Assembly (NCBI RefSeq): GCF_000754805.1 | Contig: NZ_KN150731.1 | Coordinates: 752,098-816,097 of the forward strand | Length of the DNA stretch: 64,000 nucleotides | Direction of reading: 5' to 3' | Source: Yersinia frederiksenii ATCC 33641 | Lineage (GTDB): Bacteria; Pseudomonadota; Gammaproteobacteria; Enterobacterales; Enterobacteriaceae | In this document: positions 36,232 to 46,500 of the stretch, in pieces | Position numbering within the stretch: the first letter of the stretch is position 1 | Layout of the letters: each line of letters begins with the position of its first letter | The notes under the pieces: model-generated | The model's database searches: none | What the model saw: the letters and a program-made list of their open reading frames with translations, nothing else | What the model was told of the DNA's origin: nothing | Translations under genes and position numbers: made by a program

Positions 36232-36767
36232 ATGATTCGTGCATTTTCTGTAATTGAAGATAAATGTAGGACAATATCTACATGGGTAAAATCATTTTGC
36301 TATATATCATCAGGTAAGTGTGATTTAAGGATTGATCTGCTGCGAGGTACTGCTCTGGTGATGATGATAGTCGCCCACATTGAAGTGATGTTGGTCTTGA
36401 ATATCTTTACCTGGGAGCATTTTGGCCTGACAACTGGCGCTGAAGGATTCGTTATTCTCTTGGGATTTATGTTGGGTGTAATCAATCGTCAACGTTTAAA
36501 AAAAGAAGTTCTGCTAACTGTAAGCTACTAACAATATGTTATCTGGTATTGAGTTACCTTTGGAAACCAATAAACAAGGTATACGGTTGGTTCTTAATAA
36601 CACTAGGCCAATATTCTTTGTCTGTGGTTTTATTGGTTAGTCAGGTAGTAGACTTTGACTTATGGCATCGGGCATGGTTGCTAAATACACTGGTCCATCT
36701 CTGTGCCTTAATGATGCTGTGGCTATTTGCAAAATATGATGTCGGTAGGAGATTCATTCCTAACTGA
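36232..36767 (+). pseudogene. opgC-like glucan acyltransferase, internally deleted
   Basis: The first part (36232-36531) encodes DLRIDLLRGTALVMMIVAHIEVM and LTTGAEGFVILLGFMLGVINRQ, the N-terminal signature of OpgC-family membrane acyltransferases. The second part (36549-36767) encodes the C-terminal membrane segments (LWKPINKVYGWFLITLGQYSLSV). Around 200 residues in between are gone. OpgC adds succinyl groups to periplasmic glucans in E. coli. Its presence close to ndvB and a glucan phosphorylase fits a former glucan cluster. Confidence 0.75.
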
Positions 36768-36806
36768 TTTGTATTTTTTCGACTCAATCTTATAAAGAGG
36801 TCAGAA

Positions 36807-39257
36807 GTGAAAAATACTCCATCGACTCCAGATAATAATCAGATTAGCGAACTACGTAATAACATACTTTATGAGCTGAAATATTCTCTTGGGGCGAGAC
36901 TGTCAACAGCGTCATCCAGTGATATTTTTAGTGCATTAGCACTAGTTGTGCGACGTAACCAAACTGATGATTATTTTAACACTCGAGAACGACATCATCA
37001 GGCAAGAAAAAAACGTATTTATTATATTTCTATGGAGTTTTTGATTGGTCAATCTCTGAGGAATAACTTAATAAATCAGGGGATGATGGAGATAGCTAAA
37101 GCTGCATTAGAGTCTCTTGGAGTAGATTTTGAAGTTATTGTTAAAAGTGAAGAAGATGCAGCATTAGGTAATGGGGGATTAGGGCGTCTTGCTGCATGTT
37201 TCATTGATTCACTGGCAACCTTAGATATTGCTGGTTCTGGTCACGGTATCAAATATGAATATGGCCTGTTTCACCAACAAATTCATGATGGACAACAAGT
37301 AGAAAAGCCAGATGATTGGCATTCCGCGCACTCACCTTGGCTGATAGAACATCAAAGTCAGGCAATGATAATTCCGCTGTATGGCCGCATAGTTGAAGTA
37401 GAAGATCAGCAAGGAAATTACAATCCAATGTGGATGGATTGGAAAATAATTATTGGTGTGCCCCACGACTATCTGGTCTCTGGTTACATGAATCACACCG
37501 TAAACTCGTTGCGTTTATATAGTGCTTGCGCTTCAGATTCATTTGATATTCATATCTTTAATCATGGTGATTATCTGAATGCTGTTAATCAAAAAATAGC
37601 ATCGGAAAATATCTCTAAAGTGCTTTATCCTTCCGACGAAGTGCTGGCAGGGAAAGAATTACGCTTAACACAAGAGTATTTTCTGGTGGCTTGTACACTA
37701 CGCGATGTTATGCGTGATTTCTTCTTACTTTCCTGTGATATTAATCAGTTACCTGAGTTTGTAGCTATTCAACTAAACGATACCCATCCAGCGTTGGCGA
37801 TTGTTGAGCTAATGAGAATATTGGTAGATGAACATAATGTTGATTGGGATACCGCCTGGGATTTGACACAACGGGTTTGCTCCTACACCAATCATACTTT
37901 AATGCCAGAAGCGTTAGAGAAGTGGTCAGTCAATTTATTCGAGCTGTTGCTGCCTCGGCATCTACAAATCATCTATGAAATTAATCGCCGTTTCTTACTG
38001 GAAATATATAGATGGCGTCCTGAACGTGCGGATTTATTAGCATCAATGTCTTTGATTGAAGAGACGCCTGAAAAGAAAGTGCGAATGGCCTATCTTGCTA
38101 TTATTGGTAGCCACAAAGTGAATGGGGTGGCTAAACTTCATTCAGAATTAATTAAATCTAATCTTGTACCCGATTTTTATCATTTAACGCCTGAGAAGTT
38201 CACTAATCAAACGAACGGTGTGACTCCTCGTCGCTGGATTCAGCAGGCTAATCCTCGTCTATCAGCATTTCTGGATTGTCACTTAGGCCATGAATGGATT
38301 ACCGACCTAACTCTTCTGACCAGACTTAAATTGTTAGCTCACGATCGTGACATTATTGCCGAACTGGCAGAAATCAAAAAATTTAATAAACTAAAATTAA
38401 GTCAAATAATTACGCATCAGCAAGGAATAATTATTAACCCAGAAGCTATGTTTGACTGTCAGATTAAACGAATTCATGAATATAAACGGCAATTACTCAA
38501 CATCCTCTATGTGATAAATCTTTACCAGAAAATGATGAATGGAGGGAAGGTTATTTCACCGAAAGTCCATATTTTCTCGGGAAAAGCCGCACCAGGTTAT
38601 GCAATGGCCAAATTGATTATCCAGTTGATTAATCAAGTTGCTCTTAAAGTGAACAATGATCCTAGAGTCAATGAACAACTAAAAGTGGTTTTTTTAGAAG
38701 ACTATAAAGTATCACTAGCTGAAAGTATTATTCCAGCCGCTGACTTATCAGAGCAGATATCTACTGCGGGTACTGAAGCCTCGGGTACCAGTAATATGAA
38801 ACTGGCTATGAATGGTGCTTTAACTATCGGAACGTTAGATGGTGCTAATATTGAGATCAGAGATGCTGTGGGTCATGAGAATTTCTATGTTTTTGGCTTG
38901 TCCGCGGAGGAAATTGCTGAGCAAAGAGCTAACGGACGGTCATCGTATGACAAGTATTTATCCCACCCAGAAATTAAAGAAACTGTTGATTTACTGATTT
39001 CCGGTACTTTTCATCCCAATAAAAACCTATTTTTACCAATATTCCATATGTTGGTAAATCACGGTGACCACTATTTTCATTTGGATGATTTTGATAGTTA
39101 TTGTCATGCACAGTATCAAGCATTGACCGATTATAGTGATACTTACAGTTGGCATAAACGAGTATTAAATACAATAAGTGGTATGGGGGAGTTTTCCAGT
39201 GACAGGACTATTCGTGGGTACAGCAAGGATATATGGGGGGAGGGTAACTTTAAGTGA
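36807..39257 (+). CDS. Glycogen/maltodextrin phosphorylase family
   Basis: An 816-residue PLP-dependent phosphorylase, the usual length for GlgP. The PLP site EASGTSNMKLAMNGALTIGT and the active-site segments GNGGLGRLAACF and QLNDTHPALAIVEL are intact. It releases glucose-1-phosphate from alpha-1,4-glucans. The start is GTG after aaagagg. It is not in a glgBXCAP operon here but precedes a partner-switching cluster, so it is probably a second, specially regulated phosphorylase. Codon use is more AT-rich than in the nrf genes. Confidence 0.9.
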   Translation: MKNTPSTPDNNQISELRNNILYELKYSLGARLSTASSSDIFSALALVVRRNQTDDYFNTRERHHQARKKRIYYISMEFLIGQSLRNNLINQGMMEIAKAALESLGVDFEVIVKSEEDAALGNGGLGRLAACFIDSLATLDIAGSGHGIKYEYGLFHQQIHDGQQVEKPDDWHSAHSPWLIEHQSQAMIIPLYGRIVEVEDQQGNYNPMWMDWKIIIGVPHDYLVSGYMNHTVNSLRLYSACASDSFDIHIFNHGDYLNAVNQKIASENISKVLYPSDEVLAGKELRLTQEYFLVACTLRDVMRDFFLLSCDINQLPEFVAIQLNDTHPALAIVELMRILVDEHNVDWDTAWDLTQRVCSYTNHTLMPEALEKWSVNLFELLLPRHLQIIYEINRRFLLEIYRWRPERADLLASMSLIEETPEKKVRMAYLAIIGSHKVNGVAKLHSELIKSNLVPDFYHLTPEKFTNQTNGVTPRRWIQQANPRLSAFLDCHLGHEWITDLTLLTRLKLLAHDRDIIAELAEIKKFNKLKLSQIITHQQGIIINPEAMFDCQIKRIHEYKRQLLNILYVINLYQKMMNGGKVISPKVHIFSGKAAPGYAMAKLIIQLINQVALKVNNDPRVNEQLKVVFLEDYKVSLAESIIPAADLSEQISTAGTEASGTSNMKLAMNGALTIGTLDGANIEIRDAVGHENFYVFGLSAEEIAEQRANGRSSYDKYLSHPEIKETVDLLISGTFHPNKNLFLPIFHMLVNHGDHYFHLDDFDSYCHAQYQALTDYSDTYSWHKRVLNTISGMGEFSSDRTIRGYSKDIWGEGNFK

Positions 39258-39287
39258 TATATTACAATCCACTAATATTATTACTCG

Positions 39288-39308
39288 GTGGGCTACTTTT
39301 CAGCCCAC
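39288..39308 (+). other. Hairpin after the phosphorylase gene
   Basis: gtgggct (39288-39294) is complementary to agcccac (39302-39308) with a 7-nt loop. No T-run follows, so it may only weakly terminate or may stabilise the transcript end. Confidence 0.4.
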
Positions 39309-39445
39309 TAGTGACTGCGAGTAAAACGACTAATACACACGCTGTTAAATTATTTACCAGACCCTTGGTCTCGTCTTTCTTCTGGTATTGATAATACATT
39401 TTCGACGGTACTGACCTATAGCTCACCACTTTAAAAAGGAGATTC

Positions 39446-39780
39446 ATGTCCCTACTGGGAAAAGCACGTCGATGCCTCATCAACTATCAAAGAAAAGATA
39501 TCAAAGAAAATAGTTTGCTAGGTCGTTGTGATTATACCTTTCAACAACACTATTTTTGCGCTTGTCCGCATTTAACTATCCTGATCAGAATCAGCAGCAA
39601 CCTTGGAATTATGATTACACCTCTTATTTTGACTATACATCTGGCTACCTTCAGGGCTTGGACGCTTTTTTATGGCAATTATATTGGAGTCGCTACCCGT
39701 GGCGGCAGAATGTAAATGCTAACTTTCTTAGTGGAAAATTAAATCTCAGTTGGACATTACCTTGTAAATTGAAGGTGTAA
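39446..39780 (+). pseudogene. Small unidentified gene, apparently frameshifted
   Basis: The first frame starts with ATG at 39446 after aaaaggag and reads MSLLGKARRCLINYQ...DYTFQQHYF. Near the T5 run at 39553-39557 the sensible reading moves to another frame (LSAFNYPDQNQQQPWNYDYTS, then LQGLDAFLWQLYWSRYPW), ending at 39780. The combined product would be about 110 residues, rich in Tyr, Trp and Gln. I do not recognise it. A strong Shine-Dalgarno sequence argues that it was once a real gene. Confidence 0.4.
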
Positions 39781-39785
39781 GAATT

Positions 39786-39800
39786 TGTGCTACGCTTAAT
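39786..39800 (+). promoter_or_regulatory. Possible sigma-S-type -10 region
   Basis: tgtgctacgcttaat resembles the extended -10 pattern of stationary-phase promoters (C before TAxxxT, then TTAA). It lies 126 bp upstream of the PP2C response regulator and could drive the signalling genes separately from the phosphorylase. No clear -35 is needed for this class. Confidence 0.35.
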
Positions 39801-39925
39801 TACGTTATTAATAGTTAAGAATATGTAATGCTTTTGGTGAGTATGAAAAGTTCATGGATTTTGGGTATCTTCTATTGAAGATGATGTTTGATAAATTATG
39901 TTCATATGAAGTTCATGGGTAACTT

Positions 39926-41212
39926 ATGCATCCACATCCTTCTGCTACAGGTGTGACATCTATTCTTGTTGTTGATGATTCAGCAAGTTATCGTTTTTTA
40001 CTGGTTAACCTACTAAAAAATTGGCAATTTACTGTTTTTGAAGCAGAAAATGGTCAAGATGCTCTGGTTATCCTTGATAATAATGCCATTAATATGGTGA
40101 TCAGTGACTGGGAAATGCCAGTTATGGATGGGTTGAAACTCTGTACCACTATCCGTAAACATTATTCCGATCGCTATATTTATCTAGTATTGATAACAGT
40201 GCGGCAATCCGTCGAGGATTTGATCACGGGATTAGATGCCGGAGCCGATGACTTTCTATCAAAACCGATAAATCAAAGCGAGCTACGTGCACGTTTACAT
40301 GCGGGTGAAAGGATATTAATGCTAGAGGCAACCCTTGATGCTCGTAATCAGAAATTGTCCCAAGCCTATCAACAAATTGAAGATGACTTGCAGGCCGCGG
40401 CAAAATTGCAACGTAGCGTTTTACCTGCAGAAAAGTTAATGGTGAGTGATTTTCAAGCTGAATGGATGTTTATACCATCCGCTTATGTTTCGGGTGACTT
40501 GTTAAGTTTTTTTCAACTGGGCAATCAACACATTGGTTTTTATAGTATTGATGTTGCAGGACATGGTGTGGCCGCAGCGATGCTCTCACTGTCAGTTGCA
40601 CGCCAATTTCTTAATGGACGCACAGTAGATAGCTTACTTATTTCACTTACAGATACTCCCTCAGGTTATCTGATTACCCCGCCACATAAAGTTGTGAGCG
40701 AACTTAATCGTCGTTTTTGTGTAGAGAATGATGATATAGCCAGTTATTTCACGCTTATTTATGGCGTTATTGATGTTCAAACTGCAGCCGGAGTGCTTTG
40801 TCAAGCTGGGCATCCTACCCCATTTATTGTCAGTAGCTCAGGTGAGACCACCCCTATTGGTGGGGGGGGGGCACCAGTTGGACTTATTGATTCGATGGAC
40901 TATGAGGACACTGCGTTTACTCTTGCTTTGGGTGATCGGCTCTATTTATTCACCGATGGCATTGTTGAGTGTGAAAACGCTGAGCAAGAGCTATTTGGTG
41001 AACGGCGATTACAAGATTTACTGGCAGAGAGTCAGAGCGACAGTGTGCAAACTGTTTTTCGGCGAGTACGGCAGGCGTTGAAATGCTGGCATCCGGTAGA
41101 AAAAGATGAGCATCAAAGTGATATTCAAAATGGACGTTCTGTATTTAGTGATGATATTTCGTTACTGGTGATTGAACGCAATAACAATCCCCCTCTCCTA
41201 ACAGCATTGTAA
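39926..41212 (+). CDS. Response regulator with PP2C (RsbU/SpoIIE-type) phosphatase domain
   Basis: A 428-residue protein. The receiver domain (about 11-130) has ILVVDDSASYRFLL, phospho-Asp 61 in ISDWEMPVMDG and the Lys in SKPIN. A coiled-coil linker leads to a PP2C-type phosphatase (about 165-420) with SGDLLSFF, DVAGHGVAAAM, FTDGIVE and SDDISLLVIE carrying the metal-binding Asp residues. Such proteins dephosphorylate a STAS antagonist when their receiver is phosphorylated; the STAS gene follows after 10 bp. A run of ten G (40862-40871) encodes the GGGG in TTPIGGGGAPVG; slippage there would truncate the phosphatase. Confidence 0.9.
   Translation: MHPHPSATGVTSILVVDDSASYRFLLVNLLKNWQFTVFEAENGQDALVILDNNAINMVISDWEMPVMDGLKLCTTIRKHYSDRYIYLVLITVRQSVEDLITGLDAGADDFLSKPINQSELRARLHAGERILMLEATLDARNQKLSQAYQQIEDDLQAAAKLQRSVLPAEKLMVSDFQAEWMFIPSAYVSGDLLSFFQLGNQHIGFYSIDVAGHGVAAAMLSLSVARQFLNGRTVDSLLISLTDTPSGYLITPPHKVVSELNRRFCVENDDIASYFTLIYGVIDVQTAAGVLCQAGHPTPFIVSSSGETTPIGGGGAPVGLIDSMDYEDTAFTLALGDRLYLFTDGIVECENAEQELFGERRLQDLLAESQSDSVQTVFRRVRQALKCWHPVEKDEHQSDIQNGRSVFSDDISLLVIERNNNPPLLTAL
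40862..40871 (+). repeat. G10 homopolymer inside the PP2C gene
   Basis: Ten consecutive G after a T, within codons 313-316 of the response regulator-phosphatase. Tracts of this length are known sites of slipped-strand phase variation in other bacteria. The present length keeps the frame open. Confidence 0.85.
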
Positions 41213-41222
41213 GGAAGAAATA

Positions 41223-41570
41223 ATGAACTTTGAAACTCAGACAATTGATAATGTATTGGTGATAACTCCTTTGATCAGGCGACTCGATGCATCTGTTTCC
41301 GTGAAATTTAAGGAAGATATACAAGCAATGATTGCTCAGGGAACCAATAATATTTTATTGGATTTTAGTCGGGTAGATTTCATCGACAGTAGTTGTTTAG
41401 GTGCTCTGGTTTCATTGTTGAAAACCTTAAATGGGAAAGGTGAGCTAGCTATTTGCTCACTGAATAACAATATCCACGGAATGTTCAAGTTAACCCGGAT
41501 GGATAGGATATTTACTATTGGAGCGAATCAACCCGATACATTACAGCAGATGCATTCCGTAGCACCTTAA
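41223..41570 (+). CDS. STAS-domain anti-sigma factor antagonist
   Basis: A 115-residue single STAS domain. The phosphorylatable Ser is expected in VDFIDSSCLGALVSLLK, the usual motif of SpoIIAA/RsbV proteins. Located between the PP2C phosphatase and a nucleotidyltransferase, with the matching RsbW-like ATPase two genes on. In its dephosphorylated form it should bind and neutralise that ATPase. Start ATG after aaggaag. Confidence 0.9.
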   Translation: MNFETQTIDNVLVITPLIRRLDASVSVKFKEDIQAMIAQGTNNILLDFSRVDFIDSSCLGALVSLLKTLNGKGELAICSLNNNIHGMFKLTRMDRIFTIGANQPDTLQQMHSVAP

Positions 41571-41591
41571 TTTTTTAAGGAATACCTATTT

Positions 41592-42755
41592 ATGAAAGCC
41601 ATGATTCTTGCTGCCGGGAAAGGAACCAGAGCCAGACCACTGACCACCATCCTGCCAAAACCAATGATCCCATTGATTCGAAAACCTATTATGGAATCGA
41701 TTATTGAGCATTTAAGAAAATATGGTTTTAATCAATTAATGGTGAATACCAGCTATCTGTCTGCGGACATCGAGAATTATTTCCGTGATGGTCATGCTTG
41801 GGGAGTGGAAATAGGTTACTCCTACGAAGGAGTTATGGAGGGTAATACTTTTGTTGATAATGTCCTGGGGTCTGCCGGTGGCATGAAACACATCCAAAAC
41901 TTCTCAGGTTTTTTTGATGAAACTTTTGTGGTTGTATGTGGTGATGCATTAATTGATGTGGATTTCGATGAGGTGTTGGCTTTCCATCGAGCCAGAAAAA
42001 GTGTGGCAACTTTGGTTATACGCCCAGTCTCAGCAGACCAGGTAAACAAATACGGTATTGTTGTTACTGATGAGCAGGGGAGAGTTAGCCAGTTTCAGGA
42101 AAAACCTAAAACTGAAGATGCATTATCAAATAATGCCAATACTGGGATCTATGTTTTTGAGCCAGAGATATTCGATTATATTCCTGATGGTGTTGAATAC
42201 GACATTGGTAGTCAGTTGTTCCCTAAACTTGCTGAACTAGGTATTCCTTTCTACGGTATTGCCTCGCCATTCCAATGGGTAGATATTGGATCGCTACAGG
42301 ATTTTTGGCATGTGAATCGCATGATCCTTAATCAGGATTTACCGGATTATCCCATGCCGGGAATTAAGATTGCACCTCAAATTTGGTGTGGGCTTAATGT
42401 TAAAGCCGACTTTTCGACTTTAGATATTGAAGGGCCCGTCTATATTGGTAGTAGTACAGAAATACAGTCTGGCGTGACGATTAAAGGACCTACGATTATT
42501 GGCGCAGGATGTTTATTAGAGCAGGGAGCTATTATCGATCAAAGCTTTATTGCTGATTATACTCGGGTTGGCGGTATTGCGCATTTGTACCAACAGATGA
42601 TTTTTGCTGGGAAAGTTATCTCACCAGATGGTACGGCAATTGATTTATCTGAGGCGGGTTTAAACTGGCTTATTGATGATAAACGGCGTAAAGATATTAT
42701 TATGGCAGAGAAATCGTTGTTCGATGAGTTCCTACATAAAGATACGTTGATATGA
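41592..42755 (+). CDS. Sugar-1-phosphate nucleotidyltransferase with left-handed beta-helix C-terminus
   Basis: A 387-residue protein. The nucleotidyltransferase motif MKAMILAAGKGTRARPLT and LPKPMIP open it, with VVCGDALIDVDF (metal-binding Asp) and TGIYVFEPEIFDYIP following. The C-terminal third has hexapeptide repeats (PVYIGSSTEIQSGVTIKGP) typical of the LbH fold. The family makes NDP-sugars from sugar-1-phosphate; glucose- or mannose-1-phosphate are equally possible. It is placed inside the partner-switching operon, and its stop overlaps the next start by 4 bp. With the upstream phosphorylase it could convert released glucose-1-phosphate to an NDP-glucose. Confidence 0.85.
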   Translation: MKAMILAAGKGTRARPLTTILPKPMIPLIRKPIMESIIEHLRKYGFNQLMVNTSYLSADIENYFRDGHAWGVEIGYSYEGVMEGNTFVDNVLGSAGGMKHIQNFSGFFDETFVVVCGDALIDVDFDEVLAFHRARKSVATLVIRPVSADQVNKYGIVVTDEQGRVSQFQEKPKTEDALSNNANTGIYVFEPEIFDYIPDGVEYDIGSQLFPKLAELGIPFYGIASPFQWVDIGSLQDFWHVNRMILNQDLPDYPMPGIKIAPQIWCGLNVKADFSTLDIEGPVYIGSSTEIQSGVTIKGPTIIGAGCLLEQGAIIDQSFIADYTRVGGIAHLYQQMIFAGKVISPDGTAIDLSEAGLNWLIDDKRRKDIIMAEKSLFDEFLHKDTLI

Positions 42756-43219
42756 GTTATCACCAGTGTGACTCACAGGGTTGGTTAATGAGAATATGTT
42801 TGCCTGCATCATTGTCCAGCCTGCATGTTTTACATGAAAAGTTACTACAATTTATTCAACCTTTACAAATTGATTCATCCTGCAGTTATGCTATGGAACT
42901 TGCATTGAATGAAGCATTTATCAATATTGTAAAGCATGGTGTTAATTATGATGCCACTCAAAATGTTATTATCGTGATGCATTATGGCAATAATCAATTA
43001 GCCGTGACCTTACAAGATAAAGGGAAGTCTATACCCGCGGAATTTTTGCAAAATAAAAGTGGGTTATCTCATATGCCTGAGTTGTCAGCGCCGGATTCTT
43101 GGCCAGAAAATGGAATGGGATTAATGATGATGTTTAATGCTGTTGATGACGTCAGTTATAAAGTAAAAGAGGGTGTCAATTATCTATCGTTGATCAAGAA
43201 AGTAGAAGAGAAGACATGA
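42752..43219 (+). CDS. RsbW-type ATP-binding anti-sigma/serine kinase
   Basis: A 155-residue HATPase_c domain protein. The N-box is ELALNEAFINIVKHG, the G1 region is DKGKSIP and the G2 region is NGMGLMMMFNAVDDVSY. Such proteins phosphorylate a STAS partner and sequester a sigma factor or other target. No sigma-factor gene lies in the window, so the target is elsewhere or is not a sigma factor. Translation is coupled to the nucleotidyltransferase (atga overlap). Confidence 0.85.
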   Translation: MSYHQCDSQGWLMRICLPASLSSLHVLHEKLLQFIQPLQIDSSCSYAMELALNEAFINIVKHGVNYDATQNVIIVMHYGNNQLAVTLQDKGKSIPAEFLQNKSGLSHMPELSAPDSWPENGMGLMMMFNAVDDVSYKVKEGVNYLSLIKKVEEKT

Positions 43220-43467
43220 ACATTATGTTTATTCATAGCATGATGCTCTTTGGACTCTCCTTAACATGGGCTGATGTATCTCGCTTATCTTCATGGATTG
43301 ACTGAGGTTGTGATAATGGCTTTTTATTTTCTTCGTTTGAAAACAGGAAACCACCATTACCACTGAAAACTCATTGGGCTTTTGAGTTTTTATGGCAAAG
43401 TCTGGCTATTGCTGCGCTTATCTTAGGGGCAAACTTGTTTATTGTTAGCAGAGAATACTTAAGTTAG
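43216..43467 (+). pseudogene. Small membrane protein frame interrupted by one TGA
   Basis: An ATG at 43216 overlaps the stop of the RsbW-like gene (atga). The frame reads MNIMFIHSMMLFGLSLTWA, reaches TGA near 43303, then continues open for 54 codons as NRKPPLPLKTHWAFEFLWQ and SLAIAALILGANLFIVSREYL to a TAG at 43465. The second half contains one clear membrane segment. A single stop in otherwise sensible sequence suggests recent inactivation. The family is unknown. Confidence 0.4.
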
Positions 43468-43550
43468 ATTTGATTGTGGCCAATACTATCTTAAGTTACA
43501 GAGTGATCCTATGCTTTAGCCAATAGTGATTATAAGGGTATAGATATTAT

Positions 43551-46500
43551 ATGACTCCTTCTCCATTCAATGCCCAAAAACAGCAATCGTCCTCATCTTG
43601 GCTTTCATTTAAGTTACAACAAAATATTTTGCTGCCACTGGTTATTTTCATTATTGGGCTGGTTATTTCAGGTATAGGAGCTGGGTGGCTCTATAACGAA
43701 ATTGAAACCGATGCAAAAACAGATTTTCAACGTAATGTTGATCGGGTTTCTGGAGAGGTTGCGCTGCGTTTCTCTCAGCCAATATATGGATTGAATGGGT
43801 TAAGAGGTGCTTATGCTACCAACAGTCATTTAAACCGTGAGCAATTTAATGCTTATGTCGCCTCGCGTAATTTGCCAGTGGAGTTCCCTGGTGTCCGGGG
43901 ATTTGGTTTTATTCAACGGGTGCAACGCAGCCAGTTAAATGAGTTTATTGCTGATACCCGAGCTGACGGAGCTCCTACATTTGCTCTTCATCAGCTTCAG
44001 GATAAACAGCATAATGACTTGTATATTATTAAATACGTTGCTCCAGCGGAAAAAAACCAAGGCGTAGAGGGGCTTGATATTGGCTCAGAGTCAGTCAGAC
44101 GAGAGGCCGCTTTGTTAGCAATAAACAGCGGGAAACCCACTCTTTCTGGCACTATTCATCTAGTTCAGTCTAATGTTAAAACTCCCGGCGCATTACTTTT
44201 CGTCCCGGTTTATAAGTCGGGTTCCAACCCTACAACAATTGCTGAACGGCAGGCATCGTTGCTAGGTCTACTCTATTCGCCCATTGTTATTGCTGACCTA
44301 TTACGTGACATTCCCGAATTTATGAATGGGCGAGTGGATGTTGAGTTGTTTGATAGCCTCAATGATTTATCTAATAAAACGATGGTCTTCGATGCTGATG
44401 GCAGCAAATACGACAATTTAATACCAGATGAAGAGCTTCATGATGAAGCAATAGCCGCCAGAATATTTCACAATACCAGCGTATTACCACTACCTGGTCG
44501 AGAAATGACACTGCGAGTCAGTAGTACACCCGTCTTTGAAGCGCTGACTGAACGTTATGTCCCTTGGTTGGTGTTTGCTTTTGGTCTTTTGCTAAGTTCG
44601 GCATTGGCTTTACTTATTCGCCAGCAAGTCAGTGGGCGTAATAGGGCTGAGATGCTGGCGCGGAATATGACCGCCGATCTTGAACGTCTGGCTTTAGTTG
44701 CCAAGAATACCTCTAATGCCGTCGTTATTACCGATGTAAAACGTAATATTGTCTGGGTTAATGATGGTTTTGAACGCATTACCGGATACAGCCAAGACGA
44801 AGTAATAGGCAAGTCCCCAGGGAAATTACTGCAGTGTAGTAATACAGACCAAAGCGTAGCAACTGAAATGAAAACTGCTCTAGATGCCGGAGAGTCATTT
44901 AAGGGGGAAATAGTCAATCGCACTAAATCGGGTCAAGAATATTGGATTGAGTTGGAGATTCAACCGCGTTATAACGATAAAAATGAACTCATCGGCTTTA
45001 TGGCTATTGAATCTGATATCAGTGAACGTAAAGCGACTTATCAACGACTTGAAGCAGCCTTACGTGAAAATAATGCCTTACTTAGCACCCTTAATTTACA
45101 CGGCATTATTTCTACCGCAGACCGAGATGGAATAATCACGGATGTTAATGATGCATTTTGTACTATCAGTGGCTACAGTCGCGAAGAACTGATAGGGCAA
45201 ACTTACCGCTTAGTTGATTCTCATACACATTCGACTGATTTTTGGCAATCAATGTGGAATAACATTGCTAATGGGATCTCGTGGCGTGGGGAGATTTGTA
45301 ATAAAGCTAAAGATGGTTCTTTATATTGGGTCGATACCACGATTGCTCCGTTTAATAATAGTGATGGCCAGATTGAGCGATATATCTCTATTCAAGTTGA
45401 TATTACCGCCAATAAAAATCAACAAGCCAATCTAATTATCGCCCGAAATCAATTAGTCAGAGCGGCGGATGTTGCTGAATTAGGTATTTGGACCTGGAAT
45501 ATTACAGAAAACACATTTTCTTTCGATGACCGGATGAATGATATCTATGGGGTCCCTGAGGAATTACACAATGCTCCTATCCCGTTATCATATTGGTATA
45601 GCTGTTTGCATCCAGAGGATATTCCCGATGTTAAAAGTGCGATAAAAACGGCGTTAGAAAATGAAAGTGTTTATCGTCAGATTTTCCGTATTGTGGTAAG
45701 AGATCAAATCCACTTTATTCAATCAACAGGAACGGTTGAACGGGATGAAAGTGGAAAAGCCATGTTGATGATGGGGATTAATCGGGATATTACTCAACAA
45801 CGTGAGGCTGAGGATATTCTCAAAACAGCAAGAGAAGCTGCTGAAGAAGCCAATAAGGCCAAATCGGCATTTTTGGCCAATATGAGTCATGAGTTACGGA
45901 CCCCGATGAATGCCATCCTTGGCATGCTGACATTGCTGCGTAGAACAGGCCTTGATAGAAAACAAGCTGATTATGCTGTTAAAAGTGAAGCCGCCACGCG
46001 CACTTTGCTGCGCTTGCTGAACGATATTCTGGACTTCTCCAAAATCGAATCCGGTAAAATGGAACTGGAATGCATTCCTTTTGATATTCATGTGATGCTG
46101 CGTGATTTGGCCGTTATCTTATCGAGCAATCTGAAGGTTAAAAAGGTCGAAGTCTTATTTGATATTGACCCCTCACTTCCCCAATTTGTTGAGGGAGATA
46201 GCATGCGGCTTCAACAGATATTAACCAATCTTGGGGGCAATGCGCTGAAGTTCACTGAACTTGGAGAGGTGGTGCTTTTCATCAAGGTTATCACGCAGGA
46301 TAGCCATCACGTGACGTTACATTTTGGGGTGCGCGATACCGGAATTGGCATTGCACCAGAGAATCAAGAAAGTATTTTTAGTGGTTTTACACAAGCCGAA
46401 GCCTCGACAACGCGCCGGTTTGGTGGCACGGGCTTGGGGTTGGTGATAAGTCAGCGTTTTGTTGCACTTATGGGGGGGACGCTCACCTTAGAAAGTCAAC

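Noticed and set aside
36549-36767. Separate small membrane protein gene
   Set aside because: Its sequence fits the C-terminal end of the OpgC family and follows an OpgC N-terminal fragment, so both are treated as one deleted gene.
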